A stretch of DNA of 64,000 nucleotides from JAXLQL01 sp046331625 (lineage in GTDB: Bacteria > Acidobacteriota > Terriglobia > Bryobacterales > Bryobacteraceae): the NCBI GenBank assembly GCA_046331625.1, contig JAXLQL010000017.1, forward strand, positions 62,001 through 126,000, read 5' to 3'. Numbering within the stretch: position 1 is the first letter of the stretch; each line of letters opens with the position of its first letter. Shown in pieces: positions 1-7,425 of the stretch. A program made the translations under genes and the position numbers. The notes under the pieces are model-generated. The model ran no database searches. It was not told the origin of the DNA and was given only the letters and a program-made list of their open reading frames with translations.

Positions 1-1153
1 GACCGGCACCCCACGTCTGGGTCGACCAAACGAGGCCCAATCCATGGATTCCCAGACTCGTGCGGCCCGTGGCCAGCGTGACCGAGGCGGCCGCAGTCTG
101 CGATCCGACGGCAGTGCCCGCCACTCGAACGTCCACGGCGAAACCAGTACCGGTACCTTCGTGTGTGTAGTCGTACAGAAGTTCCAATCGGTCGCCCGCC
201 CGAAGTGTGTCAGCGGCGAGCGTACATGTGCCAAGGCTGGTTGCCGACGTGACGCTTGTGCCCGAGCCCGCCGAAGTGCATAGCACCTGTGGCAGAGTGC
301 CACCGGTCCCCGCCGTGCGGTATGACGCTACCAGCAGGTCTCCCGATTGCGGAATAGCCGCCGTTACGAACTGGATCGAGTTGCCCGTGAGATCGAAGTC
401 GACGAAACGCTTCTGGAGAACGCCGTTGCGATAGAGATAGAGGCTTGCCGCCGGACTCGGACTCGCCGAAAGACTGAACGTCGCGTTGGTACCATTCACC
501 GCGCCCGCGGGAGTCTCGCCGTCGACGAACGTTCCCGTCACCGCGCTCCCGCCGCCGGCCGCGCCGCAAGGTCCCGAGCTACCGTCCACTCGGACGCACT
601 CGGCCGGATCGCCCGTGGCTCCCTCAAGGTCGCCAGCCGCATTGATAATGGCCGCGCGCGAGGGACCGTATCCGATTCCTTGCTTGGGACGCAGGTCGAG
701 TTCGGCCTGTAGCCCCTGCACGTCAGTGATCTCGATGGTCGACCCGTTGCCGGACGAACCACCCGATCCCGGCCCGAGCAGCGGATCGGCTACTCGCACT
801 TGCGATACGCGCAACGGCGTATCGCTGGGTTTCACGGCCCAGGCTTCGGTGAATTGATAGAGTCCGCTAAGGTAGCGAACCCGATACCAAGCGGTGGACT
901 GTGCATCCGTAGTCGGCACCAGCTTGACGTTGAGAAATCCATCGGTGACGCTGAACTGGATGCGCTCGCGCCCGATGAAGGAAGTGTCGCTGGCATCGAA
1001 GCTGCGCCACTCGATGATGACGGTACCAGTGAATCGGGTCCCGTCGGCTTTGTAGATCGTGTCTCGAACCGTGGAGAGCGGCGGCGCCGCCCCGAGCGTT
1101 GCGGCCACTGCGATTGCCAGCGCCGCGGCGAACATGAGGTCGCGTAGTCTCAT
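1..1153 (-). CDS. exported repeat-type surface protein, 5' part only
   Basis: The minus strand is open from an ATG at 1153 to the window edge (about 384 residues), so the C-terminus lies outside. The product starts with a typical Sec signal peptide (MRLRDLMFAAALAIAVAA). It then has a segment that reads like a beta-rich domain (about residues 30-120), a Gly/Ser linker near 140, and a stretch around residues 200-270 (NGTNATFSLS, LYLYRNGVLQ, IPQSGDLLVASYR). That last stretch resembles the short beta modules found in phage tail and bacterial surface proteins. There is no catalytic motif. I infer an exported structural or adhesive protein and cannot name it. Other frames across this segment are shadows. 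Confidence 0.6.
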   Translation of the reverse strand, partial: MRLRDLMFAAALAIAVAATLGAAPPLSTVRDTIYKADGTRFTGTVIIEWRSFDASDTSFIGRERIQFSVTDGFLNVKLVPTTDAQSTAWYRVRYLSGLYQFTEAWAVKPSDTPLRVSQVRVADPLLGPGSGGSSGNGSTIEITDVQGLQAELDLRPKQGIGYGPSRAAIINAAGDLEGATGDPAECVRVDGSSGPCGAAGGGSAVTGTFVDGETPAGAVNGTNATFSLSASPSPAASLYLYRNGVLQKRFVDFDLTGNSIQFVTAAIPQSGDLLVASYRTAGTGGTLPQVLCTSAGSGTSVTSATSLGTCTLAADTLRAGDRLELLYDYTHEGTGTGFAVDVRVAGTAVGSQTAAASVTLATGRTSLGIHGLGLVWSTQTWGAG

Positions 1154-1278
1154 GCTTCCAGGGTCAAAGTGAAGGCAAGCACCAAAACACAACCTAAGCT
1201 TTAGGTATTGGCTCTAATCCGCTGTTCACAATGCGGTTACGGCTATGCAGAAATATTTTCCTGACACGGGACTGACGT

Positions 1279-2559
1279 TTACGCGAGCTTGCCCTTAGGA
1301 GAAATCCGTTCGGCCGAAAGGTACGGACGCAGAGCCTCGGGGATCTCGACAGTACCGTCGGCTTGCTGATAGTTCTCGACGATCGCGACCCACGTCCGGC
1401 CCACTGCCAGCCCGCTCCCGTTGAGGGTGTGCGCGAACTCGGACTTCTTCCCCGCCTTGCATCGGATATTGGCGCGCCGCGCCTGGAACGCCTCGAAGTT
1501 CGAGCAAGAAGAGATTTCCTTGAACTCTTTCTGGCTCGGGAGCCACACTTCGAGGTCGTAGGTCTTAGCGCTCGAGAAGCCCATGTCGCCCGTACATAGC
1601 AGCACCCGGCGGAACGGAAGCCCCAGCCGCACCAGAATGTCTTCGGCGTCAGAGGTAAGCTTCTCGAGTTGCTCGTGGCTTTGGTCAGGCCGCGCGAATT
1701 TCACCAGTTCCACCTTCTGAAACTGATGCTGGCGGATGATGCCGCGCACATCGCGCCCGTAGGACCCCGCTTCACTGCGGAAGCACGGCGTGTAGGCGCA
1801 CAAGCTGATGGGAAGTTGCTCGGCCTCGAGCGTCTCCTCGCGATAGAGATTGGTGACGGGCACCTCCGCCGTGGGCGCGAGCCAGAAGTCTGTCTTCTCG
1901 ATCTTGAACAAGTCCTCGGCGAATTTCGGCAACTGGCCAGTACCGTACAAGCTGGCCGAGTTGATCAGGAAAGGCGGCAGCACCTCGGTGTAGCCGTGCT
2001 CGCGCGAATGCACATCGAGCATGAAATTGATGAGCGCGCGCTCGAGCTTGGCACCCAAGTCCCAGTAGACGGCGAAGCGGGCTCCGGTGACCTTACCGGC
2101 CCGTTCCATGTCGAGGATGCCGAGCAGCGGTCCCAGGTCCCAGTGAGGTTTGGGCTCAAAGTCACATTGGCGCGGTTCCCCCTTCACGTGGATAACCGCA
2201 TTGTCCTCCGCGCTCTTGCCCACAGGCACGGATTCGTGAGGCAGGTTGGGAATGCTCGAGAGCAGGTACTGATAGGACTCGTCGAGTTCGTTCGCTTTGC
2301 GATCGAGTTCCGTGATCCGGTCACCCATTTCGCGTACGCGAGCCTGCGCTTCCGAGGTGTCGGCGCCTTGCTTCTTGAGTTTGCCGATCTCCATGCTCGC
2401 CGAGTTCTTCTCGGCTTTGAGCTTCTCTGCCTCGGTCAGTGCGGCGCGGCGCTGCACGTCAAGCTCGCGGAACTGCGCGAGATCGAGCTGATAGCCGCGG
2501 GTAGCCAGACGTTGCGCCGCCGCATCGAGATTGGCGCGAAAGAAAGAGATATCGTGCAT
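1279..2559 (-). CDS. serS: seryl-tRNA synthetase
   Basis: A 426-residue class II aminoacyl-tRNA synthetase that charges tRNA-Ser (and tRNA-Sec) with serine in the cytoplasm. Residues 1 to about 110 form the N-terminal helical hairpin, a coiled coil rich in Lys/Glu/Ala that binds the tRNA long arm. The catalytic domain follows: the TAEVPVTNLY segment, motif 2 (CFRSEAGSYGRDVRGIIRQH) and motif 3 (GSGLAVGRTW). Length and order match bacterial SerRS along its whole length. It is followed 29 bp after its start, on the 5' side, by the end of the uridine kinase gene, so it may be the last gene of the oxidoreductase-kinase-serS string. Confidence 0.97.
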   Translation of the reverse strand: MHDISFFRANLDAAAQRLATRGYQLDLAQFRELDVQRRAALTEAEKLKAEKNSASMEIGKLKKQGADTSEAQARVREMGDRITELDRKANELDESYQYLLSSIPNLPHESVPVGKSAEDNAVIHVKGEPRQCDFEPKPHWDLGPLLGILDMERAGKVTGARFAVYWDLGAKLERALINFMLDVHSREHGYTEVLPPFLINSASLYGTGQLPKFAEDLFKIEKTDFWLAPTAEVPVTNLYREETLEAEQLPISLCAYTPCFRSEAGSYGRDVRGIIRQHQFQKVELVKFARPDQSHEQLEKLTSDAEDILVRLGLPFRRVLLCTGDMGFSSAKTYDLEVWLPSQKEFKEISSCSNFEAFQARRANIRCKAGKKSEFAHTLNGSGLAVGRTWVAIVENYQQADGTVEIPEALRPYLSAERISPKGKLA

Positions 2560-2588
2560 TGCGAATATAATCAGTATGACGTAGGAAT

Positions 2589-3212
2589 CTAGCGCGACGC
2601 AGCGCGCGAGAGGATCGGCAGGCGGCCCGTCACATCGCCCACCGAGCGTTCCAGCGGTTGCATGCCAGACACGACGAGGTCAGCCAAGTGGCGCGAAGGC
2701 CAGACGAACTGCTCCGCCATCGGGCGCACGGTGTCGTCGTACTGCCGCAGAACGGAATCTACGGTCCGCCCGCGCTCCACCACATCGCGGCGGAGCCGGC
2801 GTTCCAGGCACTCTTCGTCTGGAGTTTCGACGTAGATTTTGAGGTCGAGCTTGGAGACCACTTCCGGATGATGCAGCGCGAGGATACCTTCGAGCACGAG
2901 GAAGTGTCCGGGTTGGAGGAAGCGCGTCTCGGGTGCGCGCGTGTGGAGGTCAAAGCGATAGACGGGCTCGAAGACCGGGTTCCCGTCGCGAAGACTGTCG
3001 AGATGAGCCAGGAGCAGCGGCCAGTCGAGCGAATCGGGGTGGTCAAAGTTGCAGGCCGCCCGGTCGGCGGCGGGGAGATGGTCGAGGGGACGATAGTAGG
3101 AATCGAGCGAAAGCAAGGCCGTGGCGCCCGGCAGCAGTGCTGTCAGGCGCCTGGCCAATTCCGACTTGCCGGAACCCGATGGTCCGGCGATGCCGACGAG
3201 GAAAGGCGTCAT
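2589..3212 (-). CDS. udk: uridine kinase family protein
   Basis: A 207-residue P-loop kinase of the uridine kinase/phosphoribulokinase family. It has Walker A GPSGSGKS at residues 9-16, the SLDSYYRPLDHL lid-proximal segment, NFDHPDSLDW, YRFDLHTR and LVLEGILALHHPEV. These are the standard Udk landmarks for phosphorylating uridine and cytidine in pyrimidine salvage. I chose the ATG at 3212 because the protein begins MTPFLVGIAGPSGSGKS there and because this ATG shares one base with the TGA of the upstream oxidoreductase gene (TGATG), a translational-coupling arrangement. The reading frame continues upstream, but that part overlaps the oxidoreductase and is not family-like. A related small-molecule kinase is possible. 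Confidence 0.85.
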   Translation of the reverse strand: MTPFLVGIAGPSGSGKSELARRLTALLPGATALLSLDSYYRPLDHLPAADRAACNFDHPDSLDWPLLLAHLDSLRDGNPVFEPVYRFDLHTRAPETRFLQPGHFLVLEGILALHHPEVVSKLDLKIYVETPDEECLERRLRRDVVERGRTVDSVLRQYDDTVRPMAEQFVWPSRHLADLVVSGMQPLERSVGDVTGRLPILSRAASR

Positions 3213-4591
3213 CAGCCGCGAGCAGGCTTGGGAACGCTCTTCCAGTTCTTTTCGTCGAAGTAAAGCACGCGGCCTTCGCGATAGCTGTGGACCGCCATGG
3301 TGATCAGCGCCTGCGCGCGAGCGCCGGTTTCCACGTCGAGCGTGGGCTTTTGGCGGGTGCGCATGCAGGAAAGGAAATTGCCCACGTGCGCTTGCATCGT
3401 GTTGTTTTCCTTCACCGGAATCTTGATCTCGGTTTCGCCCTTGAACTTCTCTTCGAGTTCCGGCACGATCCACTTCTTGCCCCTCGTTTCGGCCTTCAGC
3501 GTGATGAAGGGCGAATAGCCTTCGAAGCGGCCATGCTCCACCATCGTCAGCGTGGCGCCGTGGCCGCGGATGAGGCCCGGGATGTGCTGCGAGTTCGCCA
3601 TCGAGGAGCTCAGCACGATCGAGTGGCCCTTGCTGTACTCGCCGATGAGGTGGAACGTATCGGGCACTTCACGGTCAGGCTTCGAGTTGTCTTCAGGCAG
3701 CTTGCTGAACTCGTAGATGCCGCCGCCGGCCATGACCTTGTGCGGGAACTGAGGCTCGCCCCAGCAGATGTTCATCGGGGCCACCACGTGATAGTAGAGG
3801 TCGGTGGCGATGCCGCCCGAGTAGTCCCAATACTTGCGGAAGCGGAAGAAGCGATCCGGATCCCAGTTGCGCTTCTGCGCGGGCCCGAGCCACATCTTCC
3901 AGTCGATGAAGTTCTCTCCCTTGCCGTCAGGCCCGGCTTCCTTGTCGATGGGCCAGTTCCACTCACCTTCGATCGAGTTCCGGTGATAGGAGCCCTGGCT
4001 CAGGAGAATGCGGCCGAGCATGCCTTCGGAAACGACGCGGCGGGCTTGATGCCACTGGTCGCCCGAGGTGGTCTGCGAACCGACCTGGAGGACGCGCTTG
4101 GTTTCCCTGACGGTCTGCACCAGTTGCCGCGCTTCTTCGAGCGTGTGGCACATGGGCTTCTCGAGGTAGACGTCTTTGCCGCGATCCATGGCGGCCAGCG
4201 CTATGGTGGCGTGCCAGTGGTCGGGGGTGGCGACCACCACCGCGTCGATATCGGAGCGGTTGATGATCTCGCGATAGTCGAGGTAACCGTCGCACTTGCC
4301 GTATTCCTTGGCCCAGTGCTCTTTGTTCTTGTTGACGCGCTTCTGATAGACGTCGCAAACGGCGGCGATCTGCGCGTTGCCTTCGCCCTTGCCAGCGATC
4401 CCGAATTCGCGGGCGACGTAGGAACCGCGCCCGCCCACGCCGATGACACCGACGTTGATGCGGTCATTGGCTCCGAGGACGCGCCCAGCGGATTTCGCCG
4501 CGGGCCGTGCCGAGAATGCCGGAGCGGCCAAAGTTGACCCGGCGACACCGGCGCCGAGCAGGAATTGTCTTCGTTTCAATGCTTCACTCAT
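3212..4591 (-). CDS. Tat-exported Gfo/Idh/MocA family oxidoreductase
   Basis: A 459-residue NAD(P)-dependent sugar dehydrogenase/oxidoreductase of the Gfo/Idh/MocA family. The N-terminus is a twin-arginine signal (KRRQFLLGAGVAGSTLAAPA), which predicts export in folded form. The Rossmann motif is VIGVGGRGSYV, followed by ATPDHWH and the family signature YLEKPMCHTLEE containing the active-site lysine. The C-terminal substrate domain includes GGIATDLYYHVV. The ATG at 4591 is preferred over the one 12 bases upstream because GGAGG lies about 6 bases before it. This exported subfamily is abundant in Acidobacteriota and Planctomycetes. The substrate cannot be read from the sequence. It overlaps the downstream uridine kinase by one base. 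Confidence 0.9.
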   Translation of the reverse strand: MSEALKRRQFLLGAGVAGSTLAAPAFSARPAAKSAGRVLGANDRINVGVIGVGGRGSYVAREFGIAGKGEGNAQIAAVCDVYQKRVNKNKEHWAKEYGKCDGYLDYREIINRSDIDAVVVATPDHWHATIALAAMDRGKDVYLEKPMCHTLEEARQLVQTVRETKRVLQVGSQTTSGDQWHQARRVVSEGMLGRILLSQGSYHRNSIEGEWNWPIDKEAGPDGKGENFIDWKMWLGPAQKRNWDPDRFFRFRKYWDYSGGIATDLYYHVVAPMNICWGEPQFPHKVMAGGGIYEFSKLPEDNSKPDREVPDTFHLIGEYSKGHSIVLSSSMANSQHIPGLIRGHGATLTMVEHGRFEGYSPFITLKAETRGKKWIVPELEEKFKGETEIKIPVKENNTMQAHVGNFLSCMRTRQKPTLDVETGARAQALITMAVHSYREGRVLYFDEKNWKSVPKPARG

Positions 4592-4699
4592 GCAAGCCTC
4601 CACGGTATCGACGAGGAACCGCCACTGCGGGTCGCCGGAAAACTCTCCTCAGTTTACTACGGTGGGGGGTTGAGGAAGACGTAGGATCTCGAAGATGCC

Positions 4700-5137
4700 T
4701 CAATGAGCGGCGAGCCGCCGTAGGAGCGTGCTGGGCTTCAAGACGAGGATTTCGTATTGAGCGCAGAACTGCACGACTCGAGTCTTGTGGAATCCACCAT
4801 CGGCGGAACAAAGGATATCCACGCCGCCCTCGATTGCGGTACGCAGGACCACCCAATCATCGACGTCAGTGAGCGGCAAGTGCCTGAGTGACCCCAAGTC
4901 GACCAGTTCGGCCACATGCGCGAGGAATGCGACATAGGCGCGAATTTCCTCGCCAGTCAGTTCGTACCTTTGCTTCATCCTCGGGTAGTACAAGACCTCT
5001 TCCAACTCGTAGAGGATTGACTGCGAAAGAACGAGCCGGTGGCCGTGCCGAAGGATGCGGAGGAGAAGACGCCTCGATTCACCAAACGCGGCATCGTGAC
5101 CTCCAACGAGGACGTTGGTGTCAAGGGTTATTCTCAC
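4700..5137 (-). CDS. PIN-domain ribonuclease toxin (VapC-like)
   Basis: A 145-residue PIN-domain protein of the COG1569 type ('putative toxin-antitoxin system toxin component, PIN family'). It starts MRITLDTNVLVGG with the first metal-binding Asp at residue 6. A conserved Glu sits in SILYELEEVL, and later acidic residues are seen in LTDVDDWVVL and ILCSADGGF, giving the usual acidic Mg2+ site. PIN toxins are endoribonucleases that attack tRNA, rRNA or mRNA. The start overlaps the end of the upstream gene by 4 bases, the classic antitoxin-then-toxin order. The pair lies just beyond the Thg1-like/UPF0175 genes on the same strand, so its cleavage products are a possible substrate for the neighbouring RNA-end enzymes (inference). 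Confidence 0.85.
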   Translation of the reverse strand: MRITLDTNVLVGGHDAAFGESRRLLLRILRHGHRLVLSQSILYELEEVLYYPRMKQRYELTGEEIRAYVAFLAHVAELVDLGSLRHLPLTDVDDWVVLRTAIEGGVDILCSADGGFHKTRVVQFCAQYEILVLKPSTLLRRLAAH

Positions 5138-5412
5138 CGAATCCGAGTGTAGCCAGGACGGACGTGACGCATCGCTTCATCCATCGTTGCTTCCGCCTCC
5201 TCGGGCGAGAGGGGCGGGTGCTGACGATCAATCTCGGCGAAATAGGCCTCCAACTTGTCTGCGACTACGTTCGCTGAAGCGGTATCGGCGCCCTCTTTGA
5301 TCAGCCGTACTGGCCGGATGGAGAATGACTCGTCGTCCGTCAGCCGACGTCCGATGAGGCTCTCCACGACGCCACGGGCTTCGTTTGGCAGGTCTCGTAC
5401 CTTGTGCAGCAT
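5134..5412 (-). CDS. antitoxin of the PIN toxin pair
   Basis: A 92-residue acidic protein whose stop codon region overlaps the start of the PIN toxin by 4 bases. It contains the segments PNEARGVVESLIGRRLTDDE and LSPEEAEATMDEAM, with an Ala/Glu-rich C-terminal helix. No helix-turn-helix is obvious. The size, order and overlap are those of a type II antitoxin that would bind and block the PIN active site. The assignment rests mainly on position. Similar proteins are often annotated only as hypothetical next to COG1569 PIN toxins. Confidence 0.7.
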   Translation of the reverse strand: MLHKVRDLPNEARGVVESLIGRRLTDDESFSIRPVRLIKEGADTASANVVADKLEAYFAEIDRQHPPLSPEEAEATMDEAMRHVRPGYTRIR

Positions 5413-5470
5413 AGCTTTCTCCTACCATCTTCTCAAAAGCGCGGAGATCATGCGCCGCCGACTTCGTAGT

Positions 5471-5778
5471 TCAATCGTTCGGTTCGGTCTCGAAGGGCAC
5501 ATTGCGATCATAGAGGCCGAGCGACCGGGCTTCACGCGCCAAATCGTCGAGTACTCGCAGTCGCTCAGTAGTGTCGACGCCGGCGAGTGTCCGATACACC
5601 GTCACCTGTTGCCCCGCCGCCATCATTCTCACTGCTGTTCGCAAAAGGAGAGCATTGGCGGGGGAAGCGGAACGCAGTCGCCCGTGGAACCGAGCAAACA
5701 CGCGCCATCGTCATCGAGCACACGCGCGACATCTGCAAGGGCAAATCCAGACTCAGGAGATACACCAGACTCTGCCAT
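5471..5778 (-). pseudogene. small frameshifted gene, antitoxin-like size
   Basis: Two reading frames join into one plausible small protein. An ATG at 5778 stands 6 bases after GGAGG (5785-5789) and begins MAESGVSPESGFALADVARV, but this frame runs off into a stop near 5629. The other minus-strand frame is open from a GTG at 5701 to 5471 and gives 76 residues (LRSASPANALLLRTAVRMM, LAGVDTTERLRVLDDLAREA). A one-base change around 5695-5705 would join them into a protein of about 100 residues. The alternative is that the 76-residue GTG frame is a real small gene. I recognise no family. It lies between the PIN pair and the UPF0175 gene, consistent with decay of another small toxin-antitoxin-type gene. 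Confidence 0.4.
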
Positions 5779-5917
5779 AGCCATCCTCCAGAAGTTGAGA
5801 GTCGCGGACATTAACGGGTCGCGCGGTTCAATCCCAATCTACCGCAAAGCAGCAAAGGTTTCCGTTCAGGGTGGGGCGGGCCCGTGCCCACAGGCCAATC
5901 CTCGAGACCGGACAAAC

Positions 5918-6172
5918 TCATTGGCCAGCGTACTCTTCGAAGACAGCCCGCTCCCGCTCGAGATCTTCCCACGTGTAGTCGAATTCCACGCCGTGGTCCT
6001 TCAAGAACTGGTCCGGTTCCAAACGCGAGAGCCCCAGAAAGCGCCTCAACTGGGCTTCCGTCCACAGCCCTTCCTCGAGCGCTCGGAGCCCGAGCGCCTC
6101 CCGGCACAGCGCAGTGGCCCGATCGCCCAAACTCGCGGCCAGATCGCCGGCGATTTCCAGCGTGATTGTCAT
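5918..6172 (-). CDS. UPF0175 family antitoxin-like protein
   Basis: An 84-residue protein with the UPF0175 layout: a short N-terminal beta strand (MTITLEIAGDLA), an Ala/Leu-rich helix, a helix-turn-helix-like segment (LWTEAQLRRFLGLSRLEPDQFLKDHG) and a C-terminal acidic tail (YTWEDLERERAVFEEY). UPF0175 proteins are usually antitoxins paired with a PIN-type (DUF3368) toxin. No such partner follows directly here. Its start overlaps the stop of the Thg1-like gene by 4 bases, so the two are almost certainly translated from one mRNA. It could instead be a transcriptional regulator of this gene string. Confidence 0.7.
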   Translation of the reverse strand: MTITLEIAGDLAASLGDRATALCREALGLRALEEGLWTEAQLRRFLGLSRLEPDQFLKDHGVEFDYTWEDLERERAVFEEYAGQ

Positions 6173-6963
6173 GATTCGAGTGACCGCCTCTTCGCTCCAG
6201 GCGCCGAATCACGTAGCAACTGGCGAATGAACTCGTCGTATGCGCCCTGCTTCGGCAACTCCATCTCGACCTTCAATTGCCTTCGCAGCGCAATAGTCTT
6301 CTCGCCCGTTTTCGGGTTCCTGCCGTGCTTCTCGACACTCTCCCAGTAGAATCCGGTGCCTCGTTTCTGCCAGTTCGGCAACTTGGCGAAGTTGATGCCA
6401 GCGGCGAACAGCAGTTCGTTCTTCTTCGGCTGCGACAGGCCCACCAAAGCCTCGTCAGCCTGCCGTGCACTCTTGCCTTGCTGGCGTAGCAGCCAGTAGC
6501 AATGCGCGTTGAGGGCGTTGCGCGTGGCATCCGCTTGGCGCCAGCGGAAGTAATCTACCACTGACTCTTCGGTTGGAAGCTGCGAGATCCGGCAATCGAA
6601 ACAGGCGATCCCGGAAAGCTTCATCGAAAAACAGGCGCTCGCTTCGCCGGCAAGGACAGAATCGAGTTTGCGCAGGCGGCGATCGAAGATCCCATCATCG
6701 CGACCGAACAGAAGCGATATCTCGTCGCTTTGCGTGTAGCCGTAGATGACGCGGGGCCCCGCCTGCATCAAGTGCTCCACTGTGGCAACCATGTAATCGC
6801 GAAAGCGCGAGTCGAAGGGCTTTTCGAACGGGTACAACTCTTTCGTCAGCCGCGTGAAGCCCCGGCCATCGAGGCGAGCCACCAGAAAGATCCCAGGCAC
6901 GAGGGAAAGATCGTGCGCCGTCTCAAACCGGCGCATGCGGGCTTCGAACGTGTCCTTATTCAC
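6169..6963 (-). CDS. Thg1-like 3'-5' RNA polymerase
   Basis: A 264-residue member of the tRNA-His guanylyltransferase (Thg1)/Thg1-like protein superfamily. These enzymes add nucleotides in the 3'-to-5' direction to RNA 5' ends. The family signature RLDGRGFTRLTK is at residues 30-41 (metal Asp32). The second metal motif, YTQSDEISLLF, is at residues 76-86 (Asp80, Glu81), and the C-terminal half is also Thg1-like (KKNELLFAAGINF, RGTGFYWE). Most bacteria encode the G-1 residue of tRNA-His, so bacterial Thg1-like proteins are thought to serve in 5'-end repair of damaged tRNA. The ORF overlaps the kinase gene upstream by 4 bases and the UPF0175 gene downstream by 4 bases. This coupling to a 5'-end kinase supports an RNA-repair role (inference). 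Confidence 0.9.
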   Translation of the reverse strand: MNKDTFEARMRRFETAHDLSLVPGIFLVARLDGRGFTRLTKELYPFEKPFDSRFRDYMVATVEHLMQAGPRVIYGYTQSDEISLLFGRDDGIFDRRLRKLDSVLAGEASACFSMKLSGIACFDCRISQLPTEESVVDYFRWRQADATRNALNAHCYWLLRQQGKSARQADEALVGLSQPKKNELLFAAGINFAKLPNWQKRGTGFYWESVEKHGRNPKTGEKTIALRRQLKVEMELPKQGAYDEFIRQLLRDSAPGAKRRSLES

Positions 6964-7415
6964 TCTTCACTCTTCCAGGGCTCCACGATGAATTGGCCGT
7001 CCCGGGTATCCACCCTCACAAAATGAAGCGAATCGAATCCTTCAGCTACCGGATTCGGCAGTTCCAGCCGGGCACTGGCACTTCGGATCGCGATATCGGG
7101 AACGCGGGCTTTTCCCTCCCGCTCGCAGTTCCATATCAATGCCTCATCGATTCGAGACCGGAGGAAGTATCCGTGGACAGAGAACCCGGCTGCTCTCGCA
7201 GGCACGATGTAGCGCGCTCGGTCCGCGCGAGTCAGATTCGTGTTGTCCACGACGAACGGCGCCTTGGCCGCGAGGCACGCCTCGAGCAAGACAGCCTCCC
7301 GCCGCCGGGTCCGGAGCATATCCAGATTCAGGCGTACGTGACTCGAGAAGAACCGCTCCCGGCAGAACGTCGACTTTCCGCTGGCCGGGATCCCGATCAG
7401 CAGAACCGCTTCCAT
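6960..7415 (-). CDS. polynucleotide-kinase-like P-loop protein
   Basis: A 151-residue AAA_33/PNK-type kinase. Walker A is GIPASGKST at residues 8-16, followed by the LNLDMLR segment, VDNTNLTRADRARYI (the typical PNKP/T4-Pnk kinase NxT motif region) and a basic lid (LRSRIDEALIWNCERE). Enzymes of this type phosphorylate 5'-OH ends of RNA or DNA with ATP. It is close to the minimum size for the fold, with no fused phosphatase or ligase. Its stop overlaps the Thg1-like start by 4 bases and it begins 10 bp after the ExeA-like ATPase. In a repair pathway it would make the 5'-phosphate that a Thg1-like enzyme needs to activate and extend (inference from known biochemistry). Other small-molecule kinase roles are possible. 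Confidence 0.8.
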   Translation of the reverse strand: MEAVLLIGIPASGKSTFCRERFFSSHVRLNLDMLRTRRREAVLLEACLAAKAPFVVDNTNLTRADRARYIVPARAAGFSVHGYFLRSRIDEALIWNCEREGKARVPDIAIRSASARLELPNPVAEGFDSLHFVRVDTRDGQFIVEPWKSEE

Positions 7416-7425
7416 CTGCCGCCGG

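Noticed and set aside
2933..4537. A 534-codon plus-strand open frame
   Set aside because: It lies opposite the Gfo/Idh/MocA oxidoreductase, whose motifs and ribosome binding site are clear; the opposite frame is Arg/Ala/Val-rich shadow sequence.
5255..6349. A 364-codon plus-strand open frame
   Set aside because: It is antisense to the UPF0175 gene and to parts of Thg1-like and antitoxin genes and has no recognisable motif.
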